From NCBI RefSeq assembly GCF_013340205.1, contig NZ_BJTG01000007.1, positions 1 through 64,000 of the forward strand: DNA of 64,000 bases. The letters run 5' to 3'. This document shows positions 8,242-17,408 of the stretch, in pieces; the stretch's first letter is position 1; each line of letters opens with the position of its first letter. The translations under genes were made by a program, and so were the position numbers. The stretch is from Anaeromyxobacter diazotrophicus. GTDB taxonomy: Bacteria > Myxococcota > Myxococcia > Myxococcales > Anaeromyxobacteraceae. Under the pieces are notes generated by a model that saw only the letters and a program-made list of their open reading frames with translations, had not been told where the DNA came from and searched no databases.

Positions 8242-8715
8242 TCAGGCGATCCGTGCCACCTGGCCGCCGGTCATCCGCACCAGCTCGTCCGGCGTGAGCG
8301 CGAAGACCGCATGCGGGTGGCCCGCCGCGGCCCAGATGCGCGGGTGCTGGAAGAGCGCCTCGTCCACCAGGGTCACCACCGGACGGGCGTGCCCGATCGG
8401 CGGGACCCCGCCGATGGCGTAGCCGGTCTGCTCCCGGACGAAGTCGGCCGAGGCGCGCCCGATCGCCTCGCCCACCAGCGCCGCCACCGCCTTCTCGTCG
8501 ACGCGGTGGCTCCCGCTCGCCGCCACCAGGACGGCTCGCCCGCTGGGGCGCCCCTCGAACAGGAGCGACTTCACGATCTGCGCCACCTCGCACCCGACCG
8601 CGGCCGCCGCCTCGGCGGCGGTGCGCGCGGAGTCGGGCAGCTCGATCACCTCGTTCGAGAACCCGGCGGCGCGCAGCGCGTCCTGCACCTTCTGAGCGCT
8701 CGGCTTGAGCGGCAT
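8242..8715 (-). CDS. ybaK: YbaK/EbsC-family aminoacyl-tRNA deacylase
   Basis: A 157-residue single-domain YbaK/prolyl-tRNA-editing-like protein. The fold's signatures are visible: the AQIVKSLLF segment with the conserved lysine, then a late GGVPPIGH loop and the HAVFALTPDELVRMT ending. Relatives hydrolyse mischarged Cys-tRNA(Pro) or similar in trans. The start chosen is ATG at 8715 because AAGGAG lies 9 bases before it and the domain begins here; upstream in-frame starts would run into the divergent azlC promoter region. It is followed after 26 bases by the phosphofructokinase gene, so both could be one transcript. Confidence 0.82.
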   Translation of the reverse strand: MPLKPSAQKVQDALRAAGFSNEVIELPDSARTAAEAAAAVGCEVAQIVKSLLFEGRPSGRAVLVAASGSHRVDEKAVAALVGEAIGRASADFVREQTGYAIGGVPPIGHARPVVTLVDEALFQHPRIWAAAGHPHAVFALTPDELVRMTGGQVARIA

Positions 8716-8749
8716 CGATCGACGCTCCTTCGGTTGTATGTTGTCCGGC

Positions 8750-9493
8750 ATGCTACCCGAAGCGCCGCGCTTCACGCGCGGGAACGAGTTCCTGTCCGGC
8801 TGCCGCGACGAGCTGCCCATCCTGCTCGGCGTGGCGCCGTTCGGGATGATCTACGGCCTCCTCGCGCTCTCCGCCGGGCTCCCGGTGGCGGTCGCGCAGG
8901 GCATGTCGTCCATCGTCTTCGCCGGCTCGGCGCAGTTCATCGCCGCCCAGCTCATCCACGACCGCGCGCCAGGCGGCGTGATCGTCCTCACGGTGCTGGT
9001 GGTGAACCTGCGCCACGCGCTCTACAGCGCCTCCCTGGCGCCCTACGTCCGCCCGCTCGGCCGGGGGTGGAAGGCGGGGCTCGCCTACCTCCTCACCGAC
9101 GAGGCGTACGCGGTGGCCGTCACCCGCTACCTGCGCGACGAGGGGCGGAGCGACGTCTCGCCGTACCGCCACTGGTACTTCCTCGGCGCCGGGCTCACCC
9201 TCTGGCTCGCCTGGCAGTGGAGCACCGCCGTCGGCATCTTCGTCGGCGCCCGGGTGCCCGCCAGCTGGTCCCTCGACTTCACGCTCGCGCTCACCTTCAT
9301 CGCGCTCGTCGTGCCGGCGCTCAAGGACCGGGCGGGCGTGGCAGCGGCGCTGGCGGCGGGCGCGCTGGCGATCGCCGGGGCGGCGCTGCCCTACAAGCTG
9401 GGGCTGCCTCTCGCCGCGCTGGGCGGCGTGCTGGCGGGCCTCGGGGCGGAGGCCCTCCGCCGCGAGCCCTCCACGGCGGGGCGGGCGGCGTGA
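8750..9493 (+). CDS. azlC: branched-chain amino acid exporter large subunit, AzlC family
   Basis: A 247-residue integral membrane protein with about eight hydrophobic helices. It shows the AzlC hallmarks: a short cytoplasmic start, PILLGVAPFGMIYG, GSAQFIAAQL and VVNLRHALYSASLAP. With AzlD it forms a two-subunit amino acid exporter (BrnFE/AzlCD type) in the inner membrane. ATG at 8750 is preferred; an ATG at 8738 is an alternative adding four residues. Neither has an obvious Shine-Dalgarno sequence. The gene starts 34 bases from the divergent ybaK-like start and overlaps azlD. Confidence 0.9.
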   Translation: MLPEAPRFTRGNEFLSGCRDELPILLGVAPFGMIYGLLALSAGLPVAVAQGMSSIVFAGSAQFIAAQLIHDRAPGGVIVLTVLVVNLRHALYSASLAPYVRPLGRGWKAGLAYLLTDEAYAVAVTRYLRDEGRSDVSPYRHWYFLGAGLTLWLAWQWSTAVGIFVGARVPASWSLDFTLALTFIALVVPALKDRAGVAAALAAGALAIAGAALPYKLGLPLAALGGVLAGLGAEALRREPSTAGRAA

Positions 9494-9810
9494 GCTACCT
9501 CCCGGCGCTCGCCGTCGCGGGCCTCCTCACCTTCCTGACCCGCCTCTCCTTCATCGCGCTGCTCGGCCGGTTCGAGCTGCCGCCGCTGGCGGCGCGCGCG
9601 CTGCGCTTCGTGCCGCCGGCGGTGCTCTCCGCCATCATCGTGCCCGAGCTCGTGCTGCGCGGGGGCGAGCTGCAGCTCGGGTGGCGCAACGCGCGCCTCC
9701 TGGCCGGCCTCGCCGCCGCGCTCGTCGCCTGGAAGAGCCGCAACGTCTTCCTCACCATCGCGGTGGGGATGGCGGCGCTGTGGGCCCTCCAGGCGCTGCT
9801 CGCGGGCTAG
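9490..9810 (+). CDS. azlD: branched-chain amino acid exporter small subunit, AzlD family
   Basis: A 106-residue protein with four hydrophobic segments (about 4-22, 38-54, 65-80, 85-103). The FLTRLSFIALLGRFELPP start and the RFVPPAVLSAIIVPELVL segment are typical of AzlD. It partners AzlC in export of branched-chain amino acids. GTG at 9490 overlaps the azlC stop (GTGA), so translation is coupled. It ends immediately before the convergent pirin gene with no intergenic base, which leaves no room for a separate terminator. Confidence 0.9.
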   Translation: MSYLPALAVAGLLTFLTRLSFIALLGRFELPPLAARALRFVPPAVLSAIIVPELVLRGGELQLGWRNARLLAGLAAALVAWKSRNVFLTIAVGMAALWALQALLAG

Positions 9811-10671
9811 TCAGGGGGCCCGGACGAAGGTGCCGTCGCGCAGCTCCTGGAGCGCCTGCTGGATCTCCTCGCGGGTGTTCATGACGAACGGCCCCCAGCG
9901 CGCGTAGGGCTCGCCGAGCGGCTGCGCCGACAGGAGCAGGAAGCGCGCCGGCCCTGCGCCGGCGTGGGCGCGGACGACGTCGCCGTCCTTCAGGATGGCG
10001 AGCCGCGTCGCCCGGACGGCCTCGCCGCGGCCCGGCGCGCCTCCGCCGACCGTGACCTCGCCCTGGAAGAGGTAGAGGAGCGCGGTGTGGCCGCGCGGCA
10101 CCGGCTGCTCGAAGGTGCGGCCGGCGGGCAGGGTCACGTCGAGGTAGGTCGGGCCGGCGAAGATCTCGCGCACGGCGCCCGGCACCCCGTCCACCTCGCC
10201 CGCGACCACCCGGACCCGCGCGCCGTCCGGCCGGACGACCTCGGGGATGCGGCTCGAAGGGACGTCCTGGTAGCGCGGCCGCGTCATCTTGAGCTTCGCC
10301 GGCAGGTTCACCCAGATCTGGAAGCCGTCCAGCCGGCGCGGCCCGACCTTCGGCATCTCCTCGTGGAGGATCCCGCTGCCGGCGGTCATCCACTGGACGT
10401 CCCCGGCGCCGATGACGCCGGCGTTGCCGAGGCTGTCCCGGTGGGCGACGCTGCCGTCGAGCATGTAGGTGATGGTCTCGATCCCGCGGTGCGGGTGGAG
10501 CGGGAAGCCGGCGAGGTAGTCGTCCTGGTTCTCCGACCCGAAGTGGTCGAAGAGGAAGAACGGGTCGAGGTGATCCAGGCGCTCGGTGGCGATGCTGCGC
10601 GCGAGCCGCACCCCGGCTCCGTCGCTGGTCGCGACCGGCGTCACGACGTCCTGCAGGGTCCGTTCGATCAT
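9811..10671 (-). CDS. pirin-family bicupin protein
   Basis: A 286-residue pirin. The N-terminal cupin has the conserved metal-site motif DPFFLFDHFG then FPLHPHRGIETITYML, supplying the His and Glu ligands, and the later WMTAGSGILHEEMP strand. The C-terminal cupin (about 170-280) is present. Some bacterial pirins are quercetin 2,3-dioxygenases or stress-linked regulators, but the substrate of this one cannot be inferred. ATG at 10671. It lies downstream of the glutathione transferase gene on the same strand, separated by 87 bases that contain a strong hairpin. Confidence 0.88.
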   Translation of the reverse strand: MIERTLQDVVTPVATSDGAGVRLARSIATERLDHLDPFFLFDHFGSENQDDYLAGFPLHPHRGIETITYMLDGSVAHRDSLGNAGVIGAGDVQWMTAGSGILHEEMPKVGPRRLDGFQIWVNLPAKLKMTRPRYQDVPSSRIPEVVRPDGARVRVVAGEVDGVPGAVREIFAGPTYLDVTLPAGRTFEQPVPRGHTALLYLFQGEVTVGGGAPGRGEAVRATRLAILKDGDVVRAHAGAGPARFLLLSAQPLGEPYARWGPFVMNTREEIQQALQELRDGTFVRAP

Positions 10672-10690
10672 GGGGAATGGGTAACCACCG

Positions 10691-10721
10691 GTGCGGGCGG
10701 CACAACCGGCGCCGCCCGCAC
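10691..10721 (-). terminator. strong hairpin between GST and pirin genes
   Basis: A perfect 10-bp stem, GTGCGGGCGG paired with CCGCCCGCAC, around an 11-base loop. It lies after the glutathione transferase stop and before the pirin start on the minus strand. No T-run follows, so it may be a weak terminator, an RNA stabiliser or an attenuator. Confidence 0.45.
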
Positions 10722-10758
10722 CACACCGTCCCGCGGCGGGAACGACCCGCGGGCGCGG

Positions 10759-11364
10759 CTAGGCGAGCCCCTCGGCGCGGAGCGCCGCCTGCACGGCCGG
10801 GCGCGCCGCGACCCGATCCACGAACGCCTTCAGCGCCGGCCAGCGCGCGAGGTCCAGGCCGACGTGGCTGGTCCAGGACAGCACGACGAACAGGTAGGCG
10901 TCCGCCACCGTGAACCGCGGCCCGGTGAGGAACCCGCCGCCCGCGAGCCGGCTCGACAGGTAGTCGAAGCGAGCGCCGATCGCCTGCTGGGTCGCCTGCC
11001 GCCACTCGGCCGGCATGGACGGATTGAAGAGCGAGCCGACGCTCTTGTGCAGCTCGGAGGTGACGTAGTTGAGCCACGCCTGGAGCTGCGCCCGCTCGAA
11101 GCTGCCGTTCGGCGGCGCGAGCCTGGCCTCGGGCGCGAGGTCGGCCAGGTACTGCACGATGGCCGGCCCCTCGGTGAGCGTCCGCCCGTCGTCGAGCTGC
11201 AGGACCGGCACGTAGCCCTTCGGGTTGAGCGCCCGGAAGTCGGCGCCGCGCTCGGTCTTGCCGGACTTGGTGTCGACCCGCTCCAGCTCGAACGGCAGCC
11301 CGAGCTCCCGCAGCACGATGTGAGGGGAGAGCGAGCACGCGCCGGGCATGTAGTACAGCTTCAA
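10759..11364 (-). CDS. glutathione S-transferase (beta-class-like)
   Basis: A 201-residue GST. It starts MKLYYMPGACSLSPHI, the beta-class thioredoxin-fold start with the conserved Cys10 and Ser residues, followed by NPKGYVPVLQLDDG with the cis-proline and TEGPAIVQYLAD for glutathione gamma-glutamyl binding. An all-helical C-terminal domain follows (about 88-201), with FTVADAYLFVVLSW as the conserved N-capping motif. It conjugates glutathione to electrophiles in the cytoplasm. The ATG at 11364 is preceded by AGGAGG a few bases upstream. It lies 33 bases downstream of the ferritin-like gene. Confidence 0.9.
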   Translation of the reverse strand: MKLYYMPGACSLSPHIVLRELGLPFELERVDTKSGKTERGADFRALNPKGYVPVLQLDDGRTLTEGPAIVQYLADLAPEARLAPPNGSFERAQLQAWLNYVTSELHKSVGSLFNPSMPAEWRQATQQAIGARFDYLSSRLAGGGFLTGPRFTVADAYLFVVLSWTSHVGLDLARWPALKAFVDRVAARPAVQAALRAEGLA

Positions 11365-11397
11365 GTGCGACCTCCTGAGGGATGGGGAGGCGGGGCT

Positions 11398-11928
11398 CTA
11401 ATTGCCGGGGTCGGTCCCCGGCTCGTCCGCCTCGTCCTCCTCGACGTCCGGGCCGGGCGGCAGCCGCTCCATCCGCTCGCGCACCATCTGCTGGTGCGCG
11501 ACCTCCTCCTCCCGCAGCTCGGAGAAGAGCTCGTGCACGTCCGGATCGCGCACCTGCTTCAGCGCCTCGTCGTAGAAGTCGTACGCCTTCTCCTCCGCCT
11601 CGAGCGCCACCTGCATGGCCTGCCGCGCCCCCATGAACACGCGCGGCGCGCCGCGGTCCGGCGCCTCGACGTCGTCGAGCTGGTCGATCGAGATCCGGCG
11701 CGGCGCGCCGCCGAACAGCTCGCGCCGCCGCTCGATGAGCCGGGCGGCGTGCTTCGCCTCCGCGCCGGCCATCATCCGGAACATGTCGTCGGCGTCGCCG
11801 GGGTAGCGCCCGCCCACCTCCTGGGTGAACCACAGGTACCGGCGCTGCGCCTCCTCCTCGATGAGGATGGCGAGGTCGAACGCGTCCTGCAGCGACAGCG
11901 TGCGGAAGTCGATGCCGCGGGTTTCCAT
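11398..11928 (-). CDS. ferritin-like / rubrerythrin-type di-iron protein
   Basis: A 176-residue, largely helical protein with the four-helix di-iron pattern: ILIEEEAQRRY, AGAEAKHAARLIERR (E-x-x-H), ALEAEEKAYDFY and LREEEVAHQQM (E-x-x-x-H). These give the paired Glu and Glu-x-x-His ligands of rubrerythrin-like domains. No C-terminal rubredoxin (CxxC) domain is present, so it is a stand-alone ferritin-like protein, probably handling iron or peroxide. The C-terminal tail is acidic (VEEDEADEPGTDPGN). ATG at 11928. It heads a minus-strand run with GST and pirin that looks like an oxidative-stress set. Confidence 0.75.
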   Translation of the reverse strand: METRGIDFRTLSLQDAFDLAILIEEEAQRRYLWFTQEVGGRYPGDADDMFRMMAGAEAKHAARLIERRRELFGGAPRRISIDQLDDVEAPDRGAPRVFMGARQAMQVALEAEEKAYDFYDEALKQVRDPDVHELFSELREEEVAHQQMVRERMERLPPGPDVEEDEADEPGTDPGN

Positions 11929-12123
11929 CGGGATCTCCGGGTGTGGGCTGAGGTGGTACAGACGCGTGAATAATGTGCGGTCGCCTGGCGCGCCGCTGCC
12001 CGGGGGAGGCCCGCGCAGGGGCTGCGCCCCGCCGTGGGGTGTCGGTCTGCCAGGGGGGCCCGGCCGGCGCCCGCCAACCGTTTCATCCCGTCCCGCCCCG
12101 GGCGGAGTAATCTGGGCGGCACA

Positions 12124-14001
12124 ATGCCGACTGGACCGCGGCTGGACGACGTCGCCCGGTACGCGAACGACATGGTCTTGCTGGCCGACGCGGAGCATCG
12201 CCTGCTCGACGCGAACGACCGCGCCACGGCGTTGCTCGGCTACTCCCGGGAGGAGCTGCTGGAGCTCCGCTCGATGGATCTCCGCGATCCGGCCACTCTG
12301 GGGGACTTCCCCGAGCGCATCCGCGTCCAGCGCGCGCAGGGCAGCGACCTCTTCGAGACGCGCTACCGCCGCAAGGACGGCAGCACGTTCCCGGTGGAGG
12401 TGAGCGTCCGGGTCTTCGAGCTGCAGGGCGTCCTCTACCACCAGGCCACCGCCCGCGACATCACCGACCGCAAGCGCTCCGAGGACGCCCGCGCCGGCCA
12501 GCTCGAGGAGCTCACCCGCGCGCAGGAGGCGCTCCGCGCCAGCGAGGCCAAGTTCCGCGCCGCCTTCGAGAGCGCCGGGATGGGCATCCACTTCGTCGAC
12601 GCGGAGGGGCGCATCCTCGAGCACAACAGCGTGCTCCGCGAGATGCTCGGCTACAGCTCGGACGAGCTGCGGGAGCTCTCGCTGCGCGACGTGCTCGAGC
12701 CGGCGTACGTCGCCGCCGGCGAGGCGGACCTGCGGGACCTGGTGGAGGGCCGGCGCGACCGCGTCGTCGAGGAGCGGCGTTACCGCAAGCGCGATGGCGG
12801 GATCCTGCACGCCGTGGTGCGCGCCACCGCCGTCCGCGACCCGCACGGCGCCTTCCAGTACGTGGTGGGCGTGGTGGAGGACGTGACCGAGAAGCGCGCC
12901 CTGGAGGCGCAGCTCCTGTTCGCGGACCGGATGTCGGCGCTCGGGACGCTGGCGGCCGGCGTGGCGCACGAGATCAACAACCCGCTCGCCTTCGTGCTCT
13001 CGAACCTCTCCTACGCCATCGAGGAGCTGGAGCGCGGCGGCGGACCCACCGAGGTGACGCGCGCGCTGGAGGAGGCGCGCGAGGGCGGGGTGCGGGTGCG
13101 CGAGATCGTGCGCGATCTCAAGACCTTCTCGCGCCCCGAGGAGCGGCCCGACGAGGAGGTCGACCTGCGCGCGGTGCTGCGCTCGGCCATGAACCTCGCC
13201 CACAACGAGATCCGCCACCGGGCGCTCCTCGAGGTCGACCTGCGGCCGGTCCCGCCCGTCCTCGCCAGCGCGCATCGCCTGGGGCAGGTGTTCCTGAACC
13301 TGCTCATCAACGCGGCGCAGGCCATCGGCGAGGGGCAGGCGGACCGGAACCGCATCCAGGTCGTCTGCCGTCCCTTCGGCCCGCGGCAGGTGCTGGTCGA
13401 GGTCTCCGACACCGGCTGCGGCATCCCGCCCGAGCACCTCTCCCACATCTTCGAGCCCTTCTTCACCACCAAGCCGATCGGGGTGGGCACCGGGCTCGGG
13501 CTGTCGGTGTGCCACGGCATCGTCACCGGGCTCGGGGGCGACATCTCGGTGGAGAGCCGCCCCGGCGCGACCACCTTCCGCGTCTCGCTGCCCGCGGTCG
13601 CGCTCGAGCCGGCCGCCGGCGCCGAGCCGGCCGCCAGCCGGGCGCGCATCCTGGTGGTCGACGACGAGCCGATGGTCGCGCGCGCCGTGGCCCGCATCTT
13701 GGCCATGCACGACGTGACCGTGCTCAACAGCGCCCCGGCGGCGCTGGAGCAGCTGCAGCAGGCCGCCTACGACGTGGTGCTGTGCGACCTCATGATGCCG
13801 GACATGTCGGGCATGGAGCTGCACGAGCGGCTCGGCCCGGCGAGCGCCACGCCCAGCGACCGGCTGGTCTTCATCACCGGGGGCGCCTTCACCCCCCAGG
13901 CGCGCGACTTCCTGGCGCGCGTGCCGAACCCCCGGGTGGAGAAGCCCTTCGAGCCGGCGGCGCTGCGGGCCCTCGTCGACGGGCTGGTCGCGCGGCGTTA
14001 G
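12124..14001 (+). CDS. PAS-PAS hybrid sensor histidine kinase with C-terminal receiver domain
   Basis: A 625-residue cytoplasmic sensor with no membrane helix. Two PAS domains with PAC ends (about 8-120, ending VLYHQATARDITDRKR, and 137-262, ending VVGVVEDVTEKR) are followed by a HisKA domain with VAHEINNPL (phosphorylated H282). The HATPase domain has FLNLLINAAQAI, DTGCGIPPE, FEPFFTTK and GTGLGLSV. A receiver domain at about 505-622 has acidic DDE, phosphoacceptor D555 in LCDLMMPDMSG, and the lysine in VEKPF. The kinase belongs to the NtrB/ZraS-like class. No partner regulator is adjacent. ATG at 12124 follows a 195-bp non-coding stretch separating it from the divergent ferritin-like gene. 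Confidence 0.92.
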   Translation: MPTGPRLDDVARYANDMVLLADAEHRLLDANDRATALLGYSREELLELRSMDLRDPATLGDFPERIRVQRAQGSDLFETRYRRKDGSTFPVEVSVRVFELQGVLYHQATARDITDRKRSEDARAGQLEELTRAQEALRASEAKFRAAFESAGMGIHFVDAEGRILEHNSVLREMLGYSSDELRELSLRDVLEPAYVAAGEADLRDLVEGRRDRVVEERRYRKRDGGILHAVVRATAVRDPHGAFQYVVGVVEDVTEKRALEAQLLFADRMSALGTLAAGVAHEINNPLAFVLSNLSYAIEELERGGGPTEVTRALEEAREGGVRVREIVRDLKTFSRPEERPDEEVDLRAVLRSAMNLAHNEIRHRALLEVDLRPVPPVLASAHRLGQVFLNLLINAAQAIGEGQADRNRIQVVCRPFGPRQVLVEVSDTGCGIPPEHLSHIFEPFFTTKPIGVGTGLGLSVCHGIVTGLGGDISVESRPGATTFRVSLPAVALEPAAGAEPAASRARILVVDDEPMVARAVARILAMHDVTVLNSAPAALEQLQQAAYDVVLCDLMMPDMSGMELHERLGPASATPSDRLVFITGGAFTPQARDFLARVPNPRVEKPFEPAALRALVDGLVARR

Positions 14002-14010
14002 AAAGGGCGC

Positions 14011-14856
14011 ATGCCCGCGCCCCCGCCGGCCGCCCCCTCCATCGACCGCGAGTACGTGGTCCGCCGGCTCTTCCCGCCCATGCGGCGGCTCATCGCGCGC
14101 GGCTACTTCCGGTTCGAGGTGGAGGGCCTCGAGCACGTGCCGCGCGAGGGCCGGCTCGTCCACGTCCAGAACCACGCCGGCTGGTTCCCGCTCGACGCCT
14201 TCTTCCTCACCTTCGCGGTGGCCGAGGCGCACGGCATCCGGCGGGCGCCGTTCTTCGCCACCCAGGACGCGGCGCTCTCGGCGCCGCTGCTGGGGCCATT
14301 CCTGCGGCGCTTCGGGGCGGTGCCGGCGAGCTGGTTCCGCCGCCCGGAGCGGCTCCCCGACGCGATCGAGGCGTGCGGCATCTTCCCGGAGGGCGTGCGC
14401 GGGAACTGCAAGCCGTTCTGGGACGCCTACCGCATGCGCGACTGGAACCGCGGCTTCGTGCGGGTGGCGATCGCGCGCGACGCGGTGATCGTCCCGGCGG
14501 CGGTGCTGGGCGGCGAGGAGTGCCTGCCGGTGGGCTGGACCATCCGCCTGCTCGAGCCGCTCATCGGCTCGCTCCTGCCGCTGCCGCTCACGCCGGTCCC
14601 GCTGCCGACGCGCTGGAAGATCGTGTTCCACCCGCCCATCCACCTCGGCGCGCCGCGCGAGGCCGTGAACGACCAGGCCTACTGCACCGGGGTGGCGCGG
14701 CGCATCCAGGCCCTCGTGCAGCGCACGCTGGATCGCGAGGCGCCGCTCCGGCCGCTGGGGAAGGTCTCCGGGCTCTGGTCCGCGCTCGCCCCGGAGCCGC
14801 CGCCCGCCGAGGCCGACGACCCGCTGGCGGGCCCGGCGCCGCCGAGCCGCGGCTAG
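14011..14856 (+). CDS. lysophospholipid acyltransferase-family protein (PlsC-like)
   Basis: A 281-residue acyltransferase. The first signature is NHAGWFPLD (H55, D62), the longer H-x6-D spacing seen in one LPLAT branch, instead of the H-x4-D of PlsC. The second is FPEGVRG (125-131), the substrate phosphate-binding motif. It probably acylates a lyso-lipid or related acceptor at the inner membrane. It starts 10 bases after the sensor kinase stop, so the two may share a transcript. Its stop codon overlaps the convergent hydrolase stop through a shared CTAG. Confidence 0.85.
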   Translation: MPAPPPAAPSIDREYVVRRLFPPMRRLIARGYFRFEVEGLEHVPREGRLVHVQNHAGWFPLDAFFLTFAVAEAHGIRRAPFFATQDAALSAPLLGPFLRRFGAVPASWFRRPERLPDAIEACGIFPEGVRGNCKPFWDAYRMRDWNRGFVRVAIARDAVIVPAAVLGGEECLPVGWTIRLLEPLIGSLLPLPLTPVPLPTRWKIVFHPPIHLGAPREAVNDQAYCTGVARRIQALVQRTLDREAPLRPLGKVSGLWSALAPEPPPAEADDPLAGPAPPSRG

Positions 14857-15665
14857 CGGCCGGACGGCGGCCACACCTCGCGCAGGAAGCGCGCCGCCGC
14901 CGCCACGCTCTCGGCGCCGGCGCGGGCGCTCGTGTGCGGGCTGTGGCCGGCCTCCACCAGCGCCAGGCGCGCGGCCGGGAGCGCGCGCTGCACGGCCGCG
15001 AGCTCGCCCGGCTCGGTGCGCGGGTCGTGGCGGCCGTGGAGGAGCAGGGTGGGGGCGGCGAGCTCGGACAGGCGCCCGCCGTACACGTCCCCGCCCTCGG
15101 CCAGCCCGCGCTCGATGAGGCGCAGCCAGGCGCGGCCGCCGCGCGCCAGCACCTCGCGCCAGCGCGCGCCGTGATCGCGCTCGAGCGCCGCCGCCACCTC
15201 GGGGCCGAACCGCTCCGGCGCCTCGACCGCGTCGCGGAAGAAGGGCAGCGAGCCGCGCTTGGCGGCGAAGAGGTGCACCGCCTCGAGCACCAGCGCCCGC
15301 ACCCGGCGCGGCGCGAGGAGGGCGGTCCAGGCCGCCACCACCGCGCCGTCGCTGTGGCCCCACAGCGCCACCTCGTCCACCCCCAGCGCGTCGAGGGCCG
15401 CCAGCGTCTCCTCGGCCATCGCCCGGTGAAAGCCATCCGGGAGCTCCCCGCCGCCCTCCGAGCCGCCGTAGCCGGAGCGGTCGAGGGCGATGGCGCGGTG
15501 CGCCGGCGCCAGCGCGGCCACGGCCGCGTCCCACGGGTAGGCGGCCTCGCCCCACCCGCCGTGCAGCAGGAGCACCGGCGGGCCCTCGCCGGCGGCGCGG
15601 TAGCGCAGGCGGACGGGCCCTCCCTGCGGATGGACGGGGGAGCGGGCGAGCGCGAGGGAGGCCAT
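14853..15665 (-). CDS. alpha/beta-hydrolase
   Basis: A 270-residue single-domain alpha/beta-hydrolase. Visible features are the oxyanion-hole LLLHGGWG, the nucleophile elbow WGHSDGAV (S105), the acid in [13 protein letters not shown] and the catalytic histidine in VEAGHSPHT. It could be an esterase, lipase or C-C hydrolase; the substrate is not predictable. ATG at 15665. The gene converges on the acyltransferase and the stop codons overlap by 3 bases within a CTAG palindrome. Confidence 0.87.
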   Translation of the reverse strand: MASLALARSPVHPQGGPVRLRYRAAGEGPPVLLLHGGWGEAAYPWDAAVAALAPAHRAIALDRSGYGGSEGGGELPDGFHRAMAEETLAALDALGVDEVALWGHSDGAVVAAWTALLAPRRVRALVLEAVHLFAAKRGSLPFFRDAVEAPERFGPEVAAALERDHGARWREVLARGGRAWLRLIERGLAEGGDVYGGRLSELAAPTLLLHGRHDPRTEPGELAAVQRALPAARLALVEAGHSPHTSARAGAESVAAAARFLREVWPPSGR

Positions 15666-15728
15666 GGCCCTTTCCTAGGGTGGAAAGCTATGATTTCCTA
15701 CCCCGACCCACCCGTTCCGAAGAAGGCT

Positions 15729-15749
15729 CCGCCGGCCCACGGCCGGCGG
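15729..15749 (+). promoter_or_regulatory. hairpin in the fumarase leader
   Basis: A perfect 9-bp stem, CCGCCGGCC and GGCCGGCGG, with a CAC loop, lying 30-50 bases before the fumarase start and ahead of its AAGGAG ribosome-binding site (15768-15773). A TATGAT at 15689-15694 could be the matching -10 element, but no good -35 box is visible. It could stabilise the transcript or modulate its translation. Confidence 0.4.
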
Positions 15750-15778
15750 GGCGCCCCCTCAACCCCCAAGGAGCCGAC

Positions 15779-17401
15779 ATGGCCGCCCCTGCCTTCCAGT
15801 ACCAGGACCCGTTCCCGCTCGCGAAGGACGAGACCAAGTACCGCCTGCTCACGAAGGAGGGGGTCTCGGTGGCGACGTTCGACGGGAAGGAGATCCTGAA
15901 GGTCGAGCCGTCGGCGCTGGCGCAGCTCGCCCGCGAGGCGCTGCGCGAGTGCTCCTTCTTCCTGCGGCCCGCGCACAACGAGCAGGTGGCGAAGATCCTC
16001 TCCGACCCCGAGGCGTCGCAGAACGACAAGGGCGTCGCGCTCGCCTTCCTGCGCAACGCCGAGATCGCCGCCCGCGGCGAGCTGCCCATCTGCCAGGACA
16101 CCGGCACCGCCACCATCCAGGGCAAGAAGGGCCAGCAGGTGTGGACCGGCGCCAAGGACGAGGAGTGGCTCTCGCGCGGCGTCCACGAGACCTACACGAA
16201 GGAGAACCTCCGCTACTCGCAGACGGTCGCGCTCTCCCTCTACCAGGAGAAGAACACCGGCACGAACCTGCCGGCGCAGATCGACCTCTATGCGACCGAG
16301 GGCGCCGAGTACAAGTTCCTGTTCGTGGCGAAGGGCGGCGGGTCGGCCAACAAGACCATGCTCTACCAGGAGACGAAGGCCACCCTCACCCCGGAGAAGC
16401 TGGAGAAGTTCCTGGTCGAGAAGATGAAGTACCTCGGCACCGCCGCCTGCCCGCCGTACCACATCGCGTTCGCCATCGGCGGCACCTCGGCCGAGGCCTG
16501 CCTCAAGACCGTCAAGCTCGCCTCGACCAAGTACTACGACGGGCTGCCGACGCAGGGGAACGACCAGGGCGCCGCCTTCCGCGACCTCGAGCTCGAGGCG
16601 AAGCTCCTGGAGGCGGCCAACAAGCTCGGCATCGGCGCGCAGTTCGGCGGCAAGTACTTCGCCCACGACGTGCGCGTCGTGCGCCTGCCGCGCCACGGCG
16701 CCTCCTGCCCCATCGGCATGGGCGTCTCCTGCTCGGCCGACCGGAACATCAAGGCCAAGATCAACCGCGACGGGCTGTGGATCGAGGAGATGGACCACGA
16801 GCCCGGCCGCCTCATCCCGGCGCCCTACCGGACCGGCAAGCACGAGCACGGCGTCAAGATCGACCTGCAGCGGCCGATGAAGGAGATCCTGGCCGAGCTC
16901 ACGAAGCACCCGGTCTCGACCCCGCTCCTCCTCACCGGCACGCTGGTGGTGGCGCGCGACATCGCGCACGCCAAGTTCAAGGAGCTCATCGACCAGGGGA
17001 AGGGCGTCCCGCAGTACCTCAAGGACCACCCGGTCTACTACGCGGGCCCCGCCAAGACCCCGCCCGGCAAGCCCTCTGGCTCGTTCGGCCCCACCACCGC
17101 CGGCCGCATGGACTCCTACGTGGACCTGCTCCAGTCGCACGGCGCCTCGATGGTCATGATCGCGAAGGGCAACCGCAGCCAGCAGGTGACCGACGCGTGC
17201 AAGAAGCACGGCGGCTTCTACCTGGGGTCGATCGGCGGCCCGGCGGCGGTGCTGGCGGAGGAGAACATCAAGAAGGTGGAGTGCATCGACTTCCCCGAGC
17301 TGGGCATGGAGGCGGTCTGGAAGATCGACGTCGTGAACTTCCCCGCCTTCATCCTGGTGGACGACAAGGGCAACGACTTCTTCAAGAAGCTCGGGGTGTG
17401 A
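15779..17401 (+). CDS. fumA: fumarate hydratase, class I (4Fe-4S)
   Basis: A 540-residue single-chain class I fumarase, the normal length. It interconverts fumarate and malate in the TCA cycle. The three cysteines that bind the 4Fe-4S cluster fall at C105 (PICQDTGT), C224 (TAACPPYH) and C318 (GVSCSAD), the same numbers as in E. coli FumA. The N-terminal alpha-type and C-terminal beta-type domains are both present (the latter from about 370, [19 protein letters not shown]). ATG at 15779 has AAGGAG 5 bases upstream. Class I enzymes are oxygen-sensitive, which fits an anaerobic or facultative host. The M3 peptidase follows after 7 bases. Confidence 0.95.
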   Translation: MAAPAFQYQDPFPLAKDETKYRLLTKEGVSVATFDGKEILKVEPSALAQLAREALRECSFFLRPAHNEQVAKILSDPEASQNDKGVALAFLRNAEIAARGELPICQDTGTATIQGKKGQQVWTGAKDEEWLSRGVHETYTKENLRYSQTVALSLYQEKNTGTNLPAQIDLYATEGAEYKFLFVAKGGGSANKTMLYQETKATLTPEKLEKFLVEKMKYLGTAACPPYHIAFAIGGTSAEACLKTVKLASTKYYDGLPTQGNDQGAAFRDLELEAKLLEAANKLGIGAQFGGKYFAHDVRVVRLPRHGASCPIGMGVSCSADRNIKAKINRDGLWIEEMDHEPGRLIPAPYRTGKHEHGVKIDLQRPMKEILAELTKHPVSTPLLLTGTLVVARDIAHAKFKELIDQGKGVPQYLKDHPVYYAGPAKTPPGKPSGSFGPTTAGRMDSYVDLLQSHGASMVMIAKGNRSQQVTDACKKHGGFYLGSIGGPAAVLAEENIKKVECIDFPELGMEAVWKIDVVNFPAFILVDDKGNDFFKKLGV

Positions 17402-17408
17402 GCCAGCG

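Noticed and set aside
11398-15555. Fusion of the ferritin-like protein with a long upstream region
   Set aside because: The extra 1200 codons overlap the sensor kinase and acyltransferase in antisense and lack any motif; the ATG at 11928 gives a normal-length protein.
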